Assembly (NCBI GenBank): GCA_003520145.1
Contig: DOVJ01000161.1
Span: forward strand, 1 to 11,269
Reading direction: 5' to 3'
Source of the DNA: Eubacterium sp.
Lineage (GTDB): Bacteria > Bacillota > Clostridia > Lachnospirales > Lachnospiraceae
Length of the DNA: 11,269 bases
In this document: piece by piece, positions 1 to 6,747 of the stretch
How positions within the stretch are numbered: position 1 is the first letter of the stretch
Layout: every line of letters starts with the position of its first letter
Translations under genes and position numbers: made by a program
The notes under the pieces: generated by a model
The model's database searches: none
What the model was told of the DNA's origin: nothing
The model's input: only the letters and a program-made list of their open reading frames with translations

Positions 1-1
1 C

Positions 2-727
2 CTATTATGTTCTGGTTTGATTCTGATGGTGTGTATCATGCTGGTAAGGGGTACTGATATCAATAACCAGTTGCATTGTACGGCTATTGGTGCATTTGGA
101 ATCATTGCAGCAATTATTGTTGTAGTACAGGTTCTTTTTCCTCTGCAACCTCTCTATACAGTGGGGCTTTTGTTTGGGACCTGTATCTTACATACTTTTG
201 TTATACAGGATATGGAGATACAGCGTCGCTTTGAACTCGATGTTGCAACGCATTTGGCTTATACGGATTCTCTTACAGGCGTTAATAACACACATGCATA
301 TGCGGAAAAGGAAAAGCTTGTTGATAGTCGAATAGCCAGACAAGCTTCTTATGAGTTTGGCGTTGTTGTCTTTGACCTGAATGATCTGAAGAAGATTAAT
401 GATACAAATGGACATGAGGCTGGTGATGAATATATCAAAAAAGCTTGCCGTTATATATGCGAGATATTCAAAAATAGTCCTGTATTCCGTGTTGGCGGGG
501 ATGAATTCGTTGCTGTTCTCGAAGGCGAAGACTACCGAAACAGGGATGAATTGTTAGAAGTTTTTGAAACACAGATAGAAGAGAATCTTCATTGCAAAGA
601 TTTTGTTATTGCCAGTGGACTTGCAGTTTTTCGTCCTGGAGATGATGATTGTTATCGTGTGGTATTTGAACGGGCCGATCAGAAGATGTATGATCGAAAG
701 GTCTCTTTAAAATCGATGGTGCATTGA
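2..727 (+). CDS. Membrane-bound GGDEF protein, predicted diguanylate cyclase (5' end outside window)
   Basis: Predicted to make cyclic di-GMP from two GTP at the inner face of the membrane. The frame is open from base 2, so the true start and probably more membrane helices lie upstream; the TTG at 17 is only the first possible start inside the window. Counting from that codon, residues 1-10, 23-42 and 47-63 are hydrophobic segments. The GGDEF domain covers about 80-230, with TDSLTGVNN at 83-91, the metal-binding FDLND at 119-123, and an intact active-site RVGGDEF at 158-164. The usual inhibitory RxxD site, which would sit seven residues before that arginine, reads FKNS, so product feedback inhibition is probably absent. 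A 15-base gap separates it from an EIIC-EAL gene, which suggests one operon with opposing enzymes. Family call is secure; the sensor part is unknown because it is cut. Confidence 0.9.
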   Translation, partial: LLCSGLILMVCIMLVRGTDINNQLHCTAIGAFGIIAAIIVVVQVLFPLQPLYTVGLLFGTCILHTFVIQDMEIQRRFELDVATHLAYTDSLTGVNNTHAYAEKEKLVDSRIARQASYEFGVVVFDLNDLKKINDTNGHEAGDEYIKKACRYICEIFKNSPVFRVGGDEFVAVLEGEDYRNRDELLEVFETQIEENLHCKDFVIASGLAVFRPGDDDCYRVVFERADQKMYDRKVSLKSMVH

Positions 728-742
728 TTTTGAGGTATATGT

Positions 743-2827
743 ATGGATAGTAAAGATGATAAAACGAGACTTCAGAAAATAGAAGATATGATTATGATCA
801 GATCTGTAAGAAATGCTTTGGTAGACCTGATTCCTATCCTTATTCTGGGAGCTTTTGCGCTTATCTTCCAGTACTTTCCGTCTGATGCTTATCAGAATTG
901 GATAGCGACTGCAGCTGATGGTATTCTTCTTAGAATATTCAAGATCATCAATAGTGCGACTTTCGGAATGTTGTCTGTATATATGACTTTTTGTGTGAGT
1001 CGTGCATATATAAGTTATAGGTCGGATCGTAATGTTGTCGGTACTGGTGCTATTATGTCATCCGGGGTGGCGTTCTTTATACTTGTGGGCGCTGATCTTG
1101 AGAAATTCGGAACAGACAGGACTGGTCCTAAGTCTATGTTTGTTGCAATCATAACCGGAATCTTAGCGTCGTGGATATATATAAAGTGGAGTAAGGTCTT
1201 CAAAAAGAAGTATCTGTTTACTAGCGGAGCTGACAGAACATTTAACAGGATGCTTAATATGTTCTTCCCGATAGTATTTACCGTCATACCTTTTGCACTT
1301 CTTAATGCACTTGTTATATGGATATTTGATCTGGATTCTTTTAAGGATCTGATTGCTCTTGTCTTCAAATCTTTGTTTTCAAGCGGAGAAACAGGTTTCT
1401 TCAAAGGCTTCTTCTTTGTGCTCTTGTCTTCTGTGTTGTGGTTTTTTGGCATACACGGAAGTGATACGCTTGAAGATGTTATGCATAGTTACTTCTACCC
1501 GGGACTTGAGGCTAATCAGCAGGCTGTGGCAGCGGGAAGTGAGCCGACTGTGATCCTTACGAAGGAATTTTTCGATTGCTTTGTGCTTATGGGAGGATGC
1601 GGAGCGACTATATGTCTTCTTATCGCTATTCTTATCTTTTCGAAGAGCCGTTCGAGGAAGACGTTGGGGCTTGCCGCAACATTTCCTATGATATTCAATA
1701 TCAATGAGCTTATGGTTTTCGGACTTCCAATCATCCTCAATCCAGTCATGGTTATACCTTTTCTGACGGTACCGCTTTTGTGTTATTCTATATCCTATAT
1801 GGCTTTGTATATGGGATGGGTACCGCTTATTACGAACCAGGTTAACTGGACTACGCCAGTTCTAATGGGTGGCTATTGTGCAACCGGGTCTTATGCAGGC
1901 TCTGTTCTGCAGCTTGTTAATATAGTCGTGGGTGTTTTGGTATATGCGCCTTTTATCAGGATCCTTGATAAGCAGACTATGGAAAATATGCGCTCAAGTT
2001 ATAGTCATTTTATAGAATTCTTCAAACAGAATGAAGGCGATATGGCGAATATCAAGCTTACAGAGAGATATGACAGTTATGGCGATATTGCTAAGGAGTT
2101 GTGTTCTGAGCTAAAGCAGAGTTATAGCAGGCAGATAGTCATGTATTATCAGCCGCAGTATCATTATGACGGTCGCTGTATAGGCGTGGAGTCGCTTCTA
2201 CGCTGGAATCATCCGGTATATGGCATGATATATCCTCCTCTTATTATCAAGCTCGCTGCGGAAGGTGGATTCTTAGAAGAACTTGAAGAGAAGATATGGG
2301 AAAATGCTTTGGCTGACAGACCTTATGTTCTCGAGATGTATGGAGAGAATACAAAGCTATCTGTCAATGTAACCGGAACTACAATTGTTGATCAAAGATT
2401 TCTTCAGTTTATGAAGAAGCTTGACAGTATGAAGTCTTTTGCTGGTTGCAATATATGCGTGGAGGTTACTGAACAGGCTACACTTTCTTTTGATGATAAG
2501 ACTATAGGTGTTCTTAATACGCTCAAGGGTATGGGACTTCTGCTCGCTATAGATGATTTCTCTATGGGACATACATCTATACATTATCTCAAGGATAACC
2601 TCTTTGATCTGATAAAGCTTGATGGTTCTCTTGTAAGAGGTATGTATGATCATGAGAACAGTCGTGAGATCATAACATCGATCACAAAGCTTGCCGATAA
2701 TCTTGGACTCATGGTTATTGCGGAATATGTTGAGAATGAAAAGCAGAGGAAAACTCTTCATGAGTATGGCTGCGACCTTTATCAGGGTTATCTGTTTTCG
2801 GCTGCTGTACCGGTTGTAAGATCGTAA
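743..2827 (+). CDS. PTS EIIC (cellobiose/lactose-type)-EAL fusion, predicted sugar-responsive c-di-GMP phosphodiesterase
   Basis: The N-terminal ~410 residues are a multi-spanning EIIC domain of the lactose/cellobiose/chitobiose PTS family. Seen: GIHGS at 237-241 and FNINELMVFGLPIILNP at 318-334, whose His238 and Glu322 correspond to the conserved sugar-contacting His and Glu of this family. There is no EIIA or EIIB part and no phosphorylatable cysteine domain, so it probably senses or binds sugar rather than phosphorylating it. The C-terminal EAL domain (about 455-690) keeps all expected catalytic residues: Glu483 (in ESL), Asn542, Glu574, Asp604-Asp605, Lys625, Glu661 and Gln681. The DDFGTG loop reads DDFSMG, a mild deviation. 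Expected product is linear pGpG. GAGG at 732-735 precedes the ATG. The neighbouring GGDEF gene upstream makes the opposing activity. Domain calls are firm; sugar control of EAL activity is inferred. Confidence 0.93.
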   Translation: MDSKDDKTRLQKIEDMIMIRSVRNALVDLIPILILGAFALIFQYFPSDAYQNWIATAADGILLRIFKIINSATFGMLSVYMTFCVSRAYISYRSDRNVVGTGAIMSSGVAFFILVGADLEKFGTDRTGPKSMFVAIITGILASWIYIKWSKVFKKKYLFTSGADRTFNRMLNMFFPIVFTVIPFALLNALVIWIFDLDSFKDLIALVFKSLFSSGETGFFKGFFFVLLSSVLWFFGIHGSDTLEDVMHSYFYPGLEANQQAVAAGSEPTVILTKEFFDCFVLMGGCGATICLLIAILIFSKSRSRKTLGLAATFPMIFNINELMVFGLPIILNPVMVIPFLTVPLLCYSISYMALYMGWVPLITNQVNWTTPVLMGGYCATGSYAGSVLQLVNIVVGVLVYAPFIRILDKQTMENMRSSYSHFIEFFKQNEGDMANIKLTERYDSYGDIAKELCSELKQSYSRQIVMYYQPQYHYDGRCIGVESLLRWNHPVYGMIYPPLIIKLAAEGGFLEELEEKIWENALADRPYVLEMYGENTKLSVNVTGTTIVDQRFLQFMKKLDSMKSFAGCNICVEVTEQATLSFDDKTIGVLNTLKGMGLLLAIDDFSMGHTSIHYLKDNLFDLIKLDGSLVRGMYDHENSREIITSITKLADNLGLMVIAEYVENEKQRKTLHEYGCDLYQGYLFSAAVPVVRS

Positions 2828-2842
2828 GAAGGAATATTTGAT

Positions 2843-4090
2843 ATGGCATATAGTGAACTTATTAAGAATTTTGACCGTATAAGAGATTATATGCGGGAAT
2901 TCTATGTATATGGTTATAAAAACAGGAGCGACTACGATAAAAAAAGCAGTCGCTCCTATGACGATGAAAGAAGAAGAATAGAGGGCTGGCTTGCCGATTA
3001 TATACGCTTTGGACGCAATAGTGATGGAAAGAATGTATATATATCCATAGACAGCAGAGTGGTTTCGCATAATCCTCTGTATGTAGCATGGAAAACTAAG
3101 AGCTTTACTGATGGTGATATAACTCTTCACTTTCTTCTGATGGATATATTGTCGGAGGATGAAGGGCTATCTATATCCGAGATAATGGATGAGATAGATG
3201 ACAGACTATCAGCTTTTTTAGTTCCTAAGACTTTTGATGAGTCTAATGTCAGAAAGAAGCTTAAGGAATATTCTGAGGAAGGGATAGTTGAGTGTGAAAA
3301 GAGTGGGCGACAGGTTCTGTACAAACGTGTTGCTATGCGAGACTTTTATCCTTATGATGTTCTTGGATTTTATTCCGAGATGCTGCCTTGTGGTGTTATA
3401 GGCTCATATATTCTCGATAAGAAAGTTTGCGATGATAGTATTCTGTTCTTTAAGCATCACTATATAACCTCTGCTATGGACAGTGAGATACTGTGTACTG
3501 TTTTTTTGGCAATGAGTGATAAGAAGAAGCTTGAGATAGCTACAGTTAGCAAGAAGGTTAGAACGCCTCAAAGTGCTGTTGTGGTTCCACTTAAGGTTAT
3601 GATAAGTGCCCAGAGTGGAAGGCAGTATATGATGGCATATGATCAGGAATCAGGCAGGATCAGAGCATACAGGCTTGATAATATCGTGAAGGCGTCTGTA
3701 TCTGATGTGTGCGATAACATAGATGAGCTTATGGATAAGTATGAAGCTATGCGACCTCATATCTGGGGAGTCAGTACGCAGGGCAGTTCAGGCGCTCGTA
3801 TGGAACACATAGATTTTACGATAAGATATGGAAGGTTCGAGGATTACATACCTAAGAGACTTGAACGTGAAAAAAGGTGTGGGACAGTCACGTATCTTGA
3901 TGATGAGCATGTGAAGTTCAGTGCGGATGTCTATGATATCGGGGAGCTTATTCCCTGGATCAGGACCTATATCTGCAGAATCACTGAGATACATATGTCT
4001 GATGGGAAGCTTGAAGAGAGGTTTTTAAGTGATATAAAACGGATGTATGAGATGTATGGTATAGAGGAGGTGTCTGATGGTATTCAGTGA
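2843..4090 (+). CDS. WYL-domain transcriptional regulator, first of a pair
   Basis: A 415-residue protein with a likely winged-helix segment at about 93-160 (ITLHFLLMDILSEDEGLS, then SNVRKKLKEYSEEGIVE), a WYL domain at about 245-290 (VVPLKVMISAQSGRQYMMAYD followed by GRIRAYRLDNI), and a C-terminal extension of the kind seen after WYL domains. The signature W-Y-L triplet is degenerate here and reads Gln-Tyr-Met at 261-263, but the downstream Arg-rich RAYRLDNI segment that usually faces the ligand is kept. WYL proteins of this type are DNA-binding regulators that sense a small ligand, often a nucleotide or nucleic acid. AAGGA at 2829-2833 serves as ribosome binding site. It follows the EAL gene by 15 bases and overlaps the second WYL gene by 14, so the two are probably translationally coupled and may work as a heteromer. 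Target genes are not shown; rtcB downstream is the obvious candidate. Confidence 0.85.
   Translation: MAYSELIKNFDRIRDYMREFYVYGYKNRSDYDKKSSRSYDDERRRIEGWLADYIRFGRNSDGKNVYISIDSRVVSHNPLYVAWKTKSFTDGDITLHFLLMDILSEDEGLSISEIMDEIDDRLSAFLVPKTFDESNVRKKLKEYSEEGIVECEKSGRQVLYKRVAMRDFYPYDVLGFYSEMLPCGVIGSYILDKKVCDDSILFFKHHYITSAMDSEILCTVFLAMSDKKKLEIATVSKKVRTPQSAVVVPLKVMISAQSGRQYMMAYDQESGRIRAYRLDNIVKASVSDVCDNIDELMDKYEAMRPHIWGVSTQGSSGARMEHIDFTIRYGRFEDYIPKRLEREKRCGTVTYLDDEHVKFSADVYDIGELIPWIRTYICRITEIHMSDGKLEERFLSDIKRMYEMYGIEEVSDGIQ
2924..2957. repeat. Perfect 10-bp inverted repeat inside the first WYL gene
   Basis: AGGAGCGACT at 2924-2933 is perfectly complementary to AGTCGCTCCT at 2948-2957, with a 14-base loop that contains seven A in a row. 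Six of the ten pairs are G-C, so the transcript can form a firm hairpin about 80 bases after the start codon. No T tract follows on either strand close enough to make a terminator. It may be a coincidence of the RSD...SRSYD codons or a structure that affects translation or mRNA decay. Confidence 0.6.
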
Positions 4091-4988
4091 ATTATACAGT
4101 GCATACTACAACGCCGTAGCTGATATCATAAGTCTTGCACTTGAATCTTCTGTAAGTATCGATGATATAAGACGCATAGCTAAGGAGCATGCATTCAGTG
4201 AGAGCAGTTTCATGATAGAGGATGCTGTTAAGGACGAGAGATGGCAACTTGTATTACCTGATGGAACTACGAATATTAAAAAAAGCCCTGATATGCCGTT
4301 AACTTACCTTGAGAGACGCTGGCTTTGCGCTATAGCAAGTGATAAGAGACTTAAGCTTTTTACTGATGATGTGTATGTTGATCCGGATGTTAAGCCTCTT
4401 TTTACATCTTACGATTATGAGGTATTTGATCAGTATCTTGATGGTGATGATTATGATGATCTAGGGTATAGGAATCGTTTTCGCATGATATTATCAGCCA
4501 TCAAAGAAAAGAAGGCGATATCTATCAGAGTTAAGAACAGGCAAGAAAAAGAAGTAGAACGCGTATTCATCCCTAAGCATCTTGAGTATTCGCAAAAGGA
4601 TGATAAATTCAGGGTATATGCAGATGGCTTGGATGGCGGTACCTATAATCTTGGCAGGATATTGTCATGCGAATTCTATGATGGTATACCAAAGCGGTGC
4701 AGACAGCATATGCAAAAGAACAGCGAAGAATATGTTGAATTCGTACTTAAGGATGAGCGCAATGCTCTTGAGAGGGTGATGTTACACTTTGCACACTTTC
4801 AGAAATCGGTTGAAAAAAGAGATGATGATTACTTTGTAAGACTGAGCTATGAGAAGGATGATGAGACAGAGATTGTCATAAGGATTCTGTCTTTCGGGCC
4901 GGTTCTGGAGGTTGTTGGGCCAAAACATTTTAGAGAACTTATAAGGGAACGTCTGAAGCGACAGATGGATATGATGGGTTTACCTTAG
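4077..4988 (+). CDS. WYL-domain protein, second of a pair
   Basis: A 303-residue partner of the preceding regulator. Residues about 132-205 look like a divergent WYL domain: FRMILSAIKEKKAISIRV, then VFIPKHLEYSQKDDKFRVYA at 163-182 and GGTYNLGRILSCEF. The W-Y-L position reads Phe-Arg-Val-Tyr. A C-terminal domain (about 218-300) resembles the WYL C-terminal extension, ending with an Arg/Lys-rich helix RELIRERLKRQMDMM. I see no convincing helix-turn-helix at the N-terminus, although residues 27-50 (SIDDIRRIAKEHAFSESSFM) could form a short helical pair. A strong AGAGGAGGT at 4063-4071 inside the end of the first WYL gene sets the start. The pair may form a heteromer in which only the first subunit binds DNA; that is inference. 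Confidence 0.75.
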   Translation: MVFSELYSAYYNAVADIISLALESSVSIDDIRRIAKEHAFSESSFMIEDAVKDERWQLVLPDGTTNIKKSPDMPLTYLERRWLCAIASDKRLKLFTDDVYVDPDVKPLFTSYDYEVFDQYLDGDDYDDLGYRNRFRMILSAIKEKKAISIRVKNRQEKEVERVFIPKHLEYSQKDDKFRVYADGLDGGTYNLGRILSCEFYDGIPKRCRQHMQKNSEEYVEFVLKDERNALERVMLHFAHFQKSVEKRDDDYFVRLSYEKDDETEIVIRILSFGPVLEVVGPKHFRELIRERLKRQMDMMGLP

Positions 4989-5016
4989 GTGGAGTAGCAT
5001 TCGCAGTTTTTTTTCC

Positions 5017-5056
5017 GTGATTAAACTCATGCGATATCGTATCATGATATCATAAA
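5017..5056 (+). promoter_or_regulatory. Candidate promoter-operator with clustered GATATC palindromes upstream of rtcB
   Basis: ATGCGATATCGTAT (5029-5042) is a palindrome with one mismatched pair, and ATGATATCAT (5044-5053) is a perfect 10-base palindrome; TATCATGATA (5040-5049) between them is also self-complementary. The two GATATC cores are 13 bases apart. A weak promoter can be read through them: GTGATT at 5017-5022, 17 bases, then TATCAT at 5040-5045. A regulator bound here would block RNA polymerase, and the WYL proteins encoded just upstream are natural candidates. Palindromes are seen; function is inferred. Confidence 0.4.
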
Positions 5057-5079
5057 GAATTACAAATGGAGGATATATC

Positions 5080-6291
5080 ATGGATAGAATCGATATTGTC
5101 GGTAAGGTCAATACTGCTGTATGCTACGCGAAGGTTGCAGAGGATGAAGCGATAGAGCAGATAAGACGTATGTGTGATTATTCTATGAGCGAAGGCTCGA
5201 GAATAAGGGTCATGCCTGATGTTCATGCTGGTAAGGGCTGTACGATAGGTACGACTATGACGATAACGGATAAGGTGGTTCCAAATGTTGTTGGAGTCGA
5301 TATAGGCTGTGGCATGTATACTGTTAATTTCGGTAAGATAGAGATTGACTATGAGAAGCTTGATGAGGCGGCACATTATATTCCGTCTGGAAGAAATGTG
5401 TGGGAGTGCAGAAGGGAGCACTTTGATCTGTCGATACTTCGCTGCTTTAGAGACCTTAAGGATTCTAAGAGAATAGAGCGCTCGATAGGTACTCTCGGTG
5501 GAGGTAATCACTTCATAGAGGTCGATAGAGGAACTGATGGTACTATGTATCTTGTTATACATTCGGGATCTAGAAATCTTGGAAAGCAGGTGGCTGAGAG
5601 ATATCAGAGGCTTGCTGTCAATCTCAACAACGGTTATGGTGATTATGCCAGAGCGCGCGATGAGATAATCAGGACTTATAAGGAGCAGGGACGAAAGGCG
5701 GAGATTAGCAAGGCGCTTAAGGATCTTCACTTTAAGGCTCAAAGAATAGAGGATATACCAGAGGATCTGTGTTATCTTAGTGGAAGCTTCCTTGAGGATT
5801 ATCTTCATGATGTGGAAATCTGTCAGGCTTTTGCAAGAAGAAACAGAGAAATTATGGCTGAAGTTATTCTTGAGAGACTTGGACTAACAGCTTATGATAG
5901 TTTTCACACGATACATAATTACATAGACACCGATGAGATGATCTTAAGAAAAGGCGCTATAGCTGCTCATAAGGGCGAGAGGGTACTGATCCCGATCAAT
6001 ATGAGGGACGGAAGCGTGCTTGCTATCGGCAAGGGCAATCCTGAGTGGAATTATTCGGCACCTCATGGTGCAGGCAGACTTATGTCAAGATCTAAGGCTA
6101 AGGATGAGCTTTCTCTTGTCGAGTTTGAGATGGTTATGCGTGAGGCTGGTGTATACACTACTTCGGTCAATGAATTCACTCTTGATGAGGCACCTATGGC
6201 ATATAAGAGCATAGATGACATAATAGATGTCATAAGAGAGGCTGTTGATGTTGTTGATATTATGAAGCCTGTATATAATTTTAAGGCATAG
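5080..6291 (+). CDS. rtcB: RNA-splicing ligase RtcB
   Basis: GTP- and Mn2+-dependent RNA ligase that joins 2',3'-cyclic phosphate (or 3'-phosphate) ends to 5'-OH ends, repairing cleaved tRNA or other RNA in the cytoplasm. The 403 residues match the usual full length of the bacterial enzyme. Motifs seen: MPDVHAGKG at 45-53, VGVDIGCGM at 71-79 with metal ligands Asp74 and Cys77, GGGNHFIE at 140-147 with His144, IHSGSR at 160-165 with His161, HN at 279-280, and the guanylylation motif PHGAGRLMSR at 328-337 with His329 as the GMP-carrying residue. All are intact, so it should be active. GGAGG at 5068-5072 fixes the ATG. No rtcA cyclase or sigma-54 type RtcR regulator is present; instead two WYL genes lie upstream, and a cysteine-rich protein gene follows after 8 bases. 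Confidence 0.96.
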   Translation: MDRIDIVGKVNTAVCYAKVAEDEAIEQIRRMCDYSMSEGSRIRVMPDVHAGKGCTIGTTMTITDKVVPNVVGVDIGCGMYTVNFGKIEIDYEKLDEAAHYIPSGRNVWECRREHFDLSILRCFRDLKDSKRIERSIGTLGGGNHFIEVDRGTDGTMYLVIHSGSRNLGKQVAERYQRLAVNLNNGYGDYARARDEIIRTYKEQGRKAEISKALKDLHFKAQRIEDIPEDLCYLSGSFLEDYLHDVEICQAFARRNREIMAEVILERLGLTAYDSFHTIHNYIDTDEMILRKGAIAAHKGERVLIPINMRDGSVLAIGKGNPEWNYSAPHGAGRLMSRSKAKDELSLVEFEMVMREAGVYTTSVNEFTLDEAPMAYKSIDDIIDVIREAVDVVDIMKPVYNFKA

Positions 6292-6299
6292 GAGGATTT

Positions 6300-6683
6300 A
6301 TGGATAACAGAAAAGAATACGCAGTAAGATTGAAGCATGAAGGACGCAATTGTGCACAGGCTGTTTTGGCAGCCTGTGCTGATGTGCTTTTGGTTCCTGT
6401 AGAGACACTTGATAAGATCGGAGCATGTTTTGGCGTAGGTATGGGTTGCATGGAAGCTACCTGCGGCGCTTTGTGTGCTGCCGAGGTGGTGCAGGGGCTT
6501 AAGAACTTTGAGGGGCGTCCGCTTCTTCGGGATGCTGCTTCGGTATGCAAAACATTTGAACAACAATGTGGTGGAACAATCTGTAAGGTACTTAAGGGTG
6601 TAGGAACAGGCACTGTGCTCTGTGAATGTGATGATTGCGTAAGGCACGCGATAGAAACTCTGGAGGAAAAAGGGATAGTATAG
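6300..6683 (+). CDS. C_GCAxxG_C_C family cysteine-rich protein, putative redox or metal-binding protein
   Basis: A 127-residue protein with twelve cysteines (18, 26, 43, 50, 55, 59, 83, 90, 95, 108, 110, 113). The family core is visible: NCAQAVLAAC near the start, GACFGVGMGCMEATCGALCA at 41-60, and a C-terminal Cys cluster ending CECDDC. Family members are small, common in anaerobes, and presumed redox-active, sometimes fused to or near membrane and electron-transfer proteins; no firm biochemical role is established. AGGAGGA overlaps the rtcB stop codon (6290-6296), so it is almost certainly cotranscribed with rtcB and perhaps translationally coupled. No terminator is seen before the next promoter. 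Family call is firm; function unknown. Confidence 0.88.
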   Translation: MDNRKEYAVRLKHEGRNCAQAVLAACADVLLVPVETLDKIGACFGVGMGCMEATCGALCAAEVVQGLKNFEGRPLLRDAASVCKTFEQQCGGTICKVLKGVGTGTVLCECDDCVRHAIETLEEKGIV

Positions 6684-6688
6684 GTATC

Positions 6689-6717
6689 TTGAATAAAACT
6701 CGAATTTATGATATAAT
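6689..6717 (+). promoter_or_regulatory. Near-consensus vegetative promoter for the flavin reductase-rubrerythrin gene
   Basis: TTGAAT at 6689-6694, exactly 17 bases of AT-rich spacer, then a perfect TATAAT at 6712-6717. Transcription would start near 6724, giving a leader of about 24 bases with GGAGG at 6736-6740. It lies in the 64-base gap after the cysteine-rich gene and separates the rtcB unit from the redox genes, which probably share this promoter through nfnB. Confidence 0.75.
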
Positions 6718-6727
6718 TATTCATAAT
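6706..6727. promoter_or_regulatory. Candidate operator over the -10 box, partly PerR-like
   Basis: TTATGA at 6706-6711 and TCATAA at 6721-6726 form a perfect 6-base inverted repeat with nine bases between, centred on the -10 box. Read from 6711, the site matches 10 of 14 fixed positions of the PerR box TTATAATnATTATAA, though six of those are the TATAAT box itself. Rubrerythrins are often under PerR in clostridia, which makes peroxide control plausible. The repeat is seen; the regulator is a guess. Confidence 0.3.
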
Positions 6728-6747
6728 GGGTAAATGGAGGTTTCCTT

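Noticed and set aside
743..1972. Reading the EIIC part as a working sugar transporter
   Set aside because: No EIIA or EIIB gene or domain is present in the window and the protein is fused to EAL; a transport role is possible only with components elsewhere in the genome.
2936..2947. A7 run in the first WYL gene as a programmed frameshift site
   Set aside because: The A run is not in the right phase for a standard -1 slippery heptamer, the nearest hairpin contains the run in its loop rather than following it, and the zero frame stays open with good family matches.
2357..3130. Long minus-strand open frame of 257 codons spanning the EAL end and the WYL start
   Set aside because: It runs antisense across two well-supported genes, its translation shows no recognisable domain and is rich in Ile, Ser and Tyr as expected from reverse-reading this codon usage, and no ribosome binding site or promoter supports it.
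5006..5014. T8 run after the second WYL gene, considered as a terminator
   Set aside because: No stable stem precedes it; only a 4-base palindrome with a 1-base loop is found nearby, so transcription may well read through into rtcB.
5050..5808. Minus-strand open frame of 252 codons opposite rtcB
   Set aside because: It is antisense to a fully conserved rtcB, with no family resemblance; a shadow of biased codon use.
6063..6724. Two minus-strand open frames opposite the rtcB end and the cysteine-rich gene
   Set aside because: They overlap each other and two good + strand genes, and the translations show no domain.
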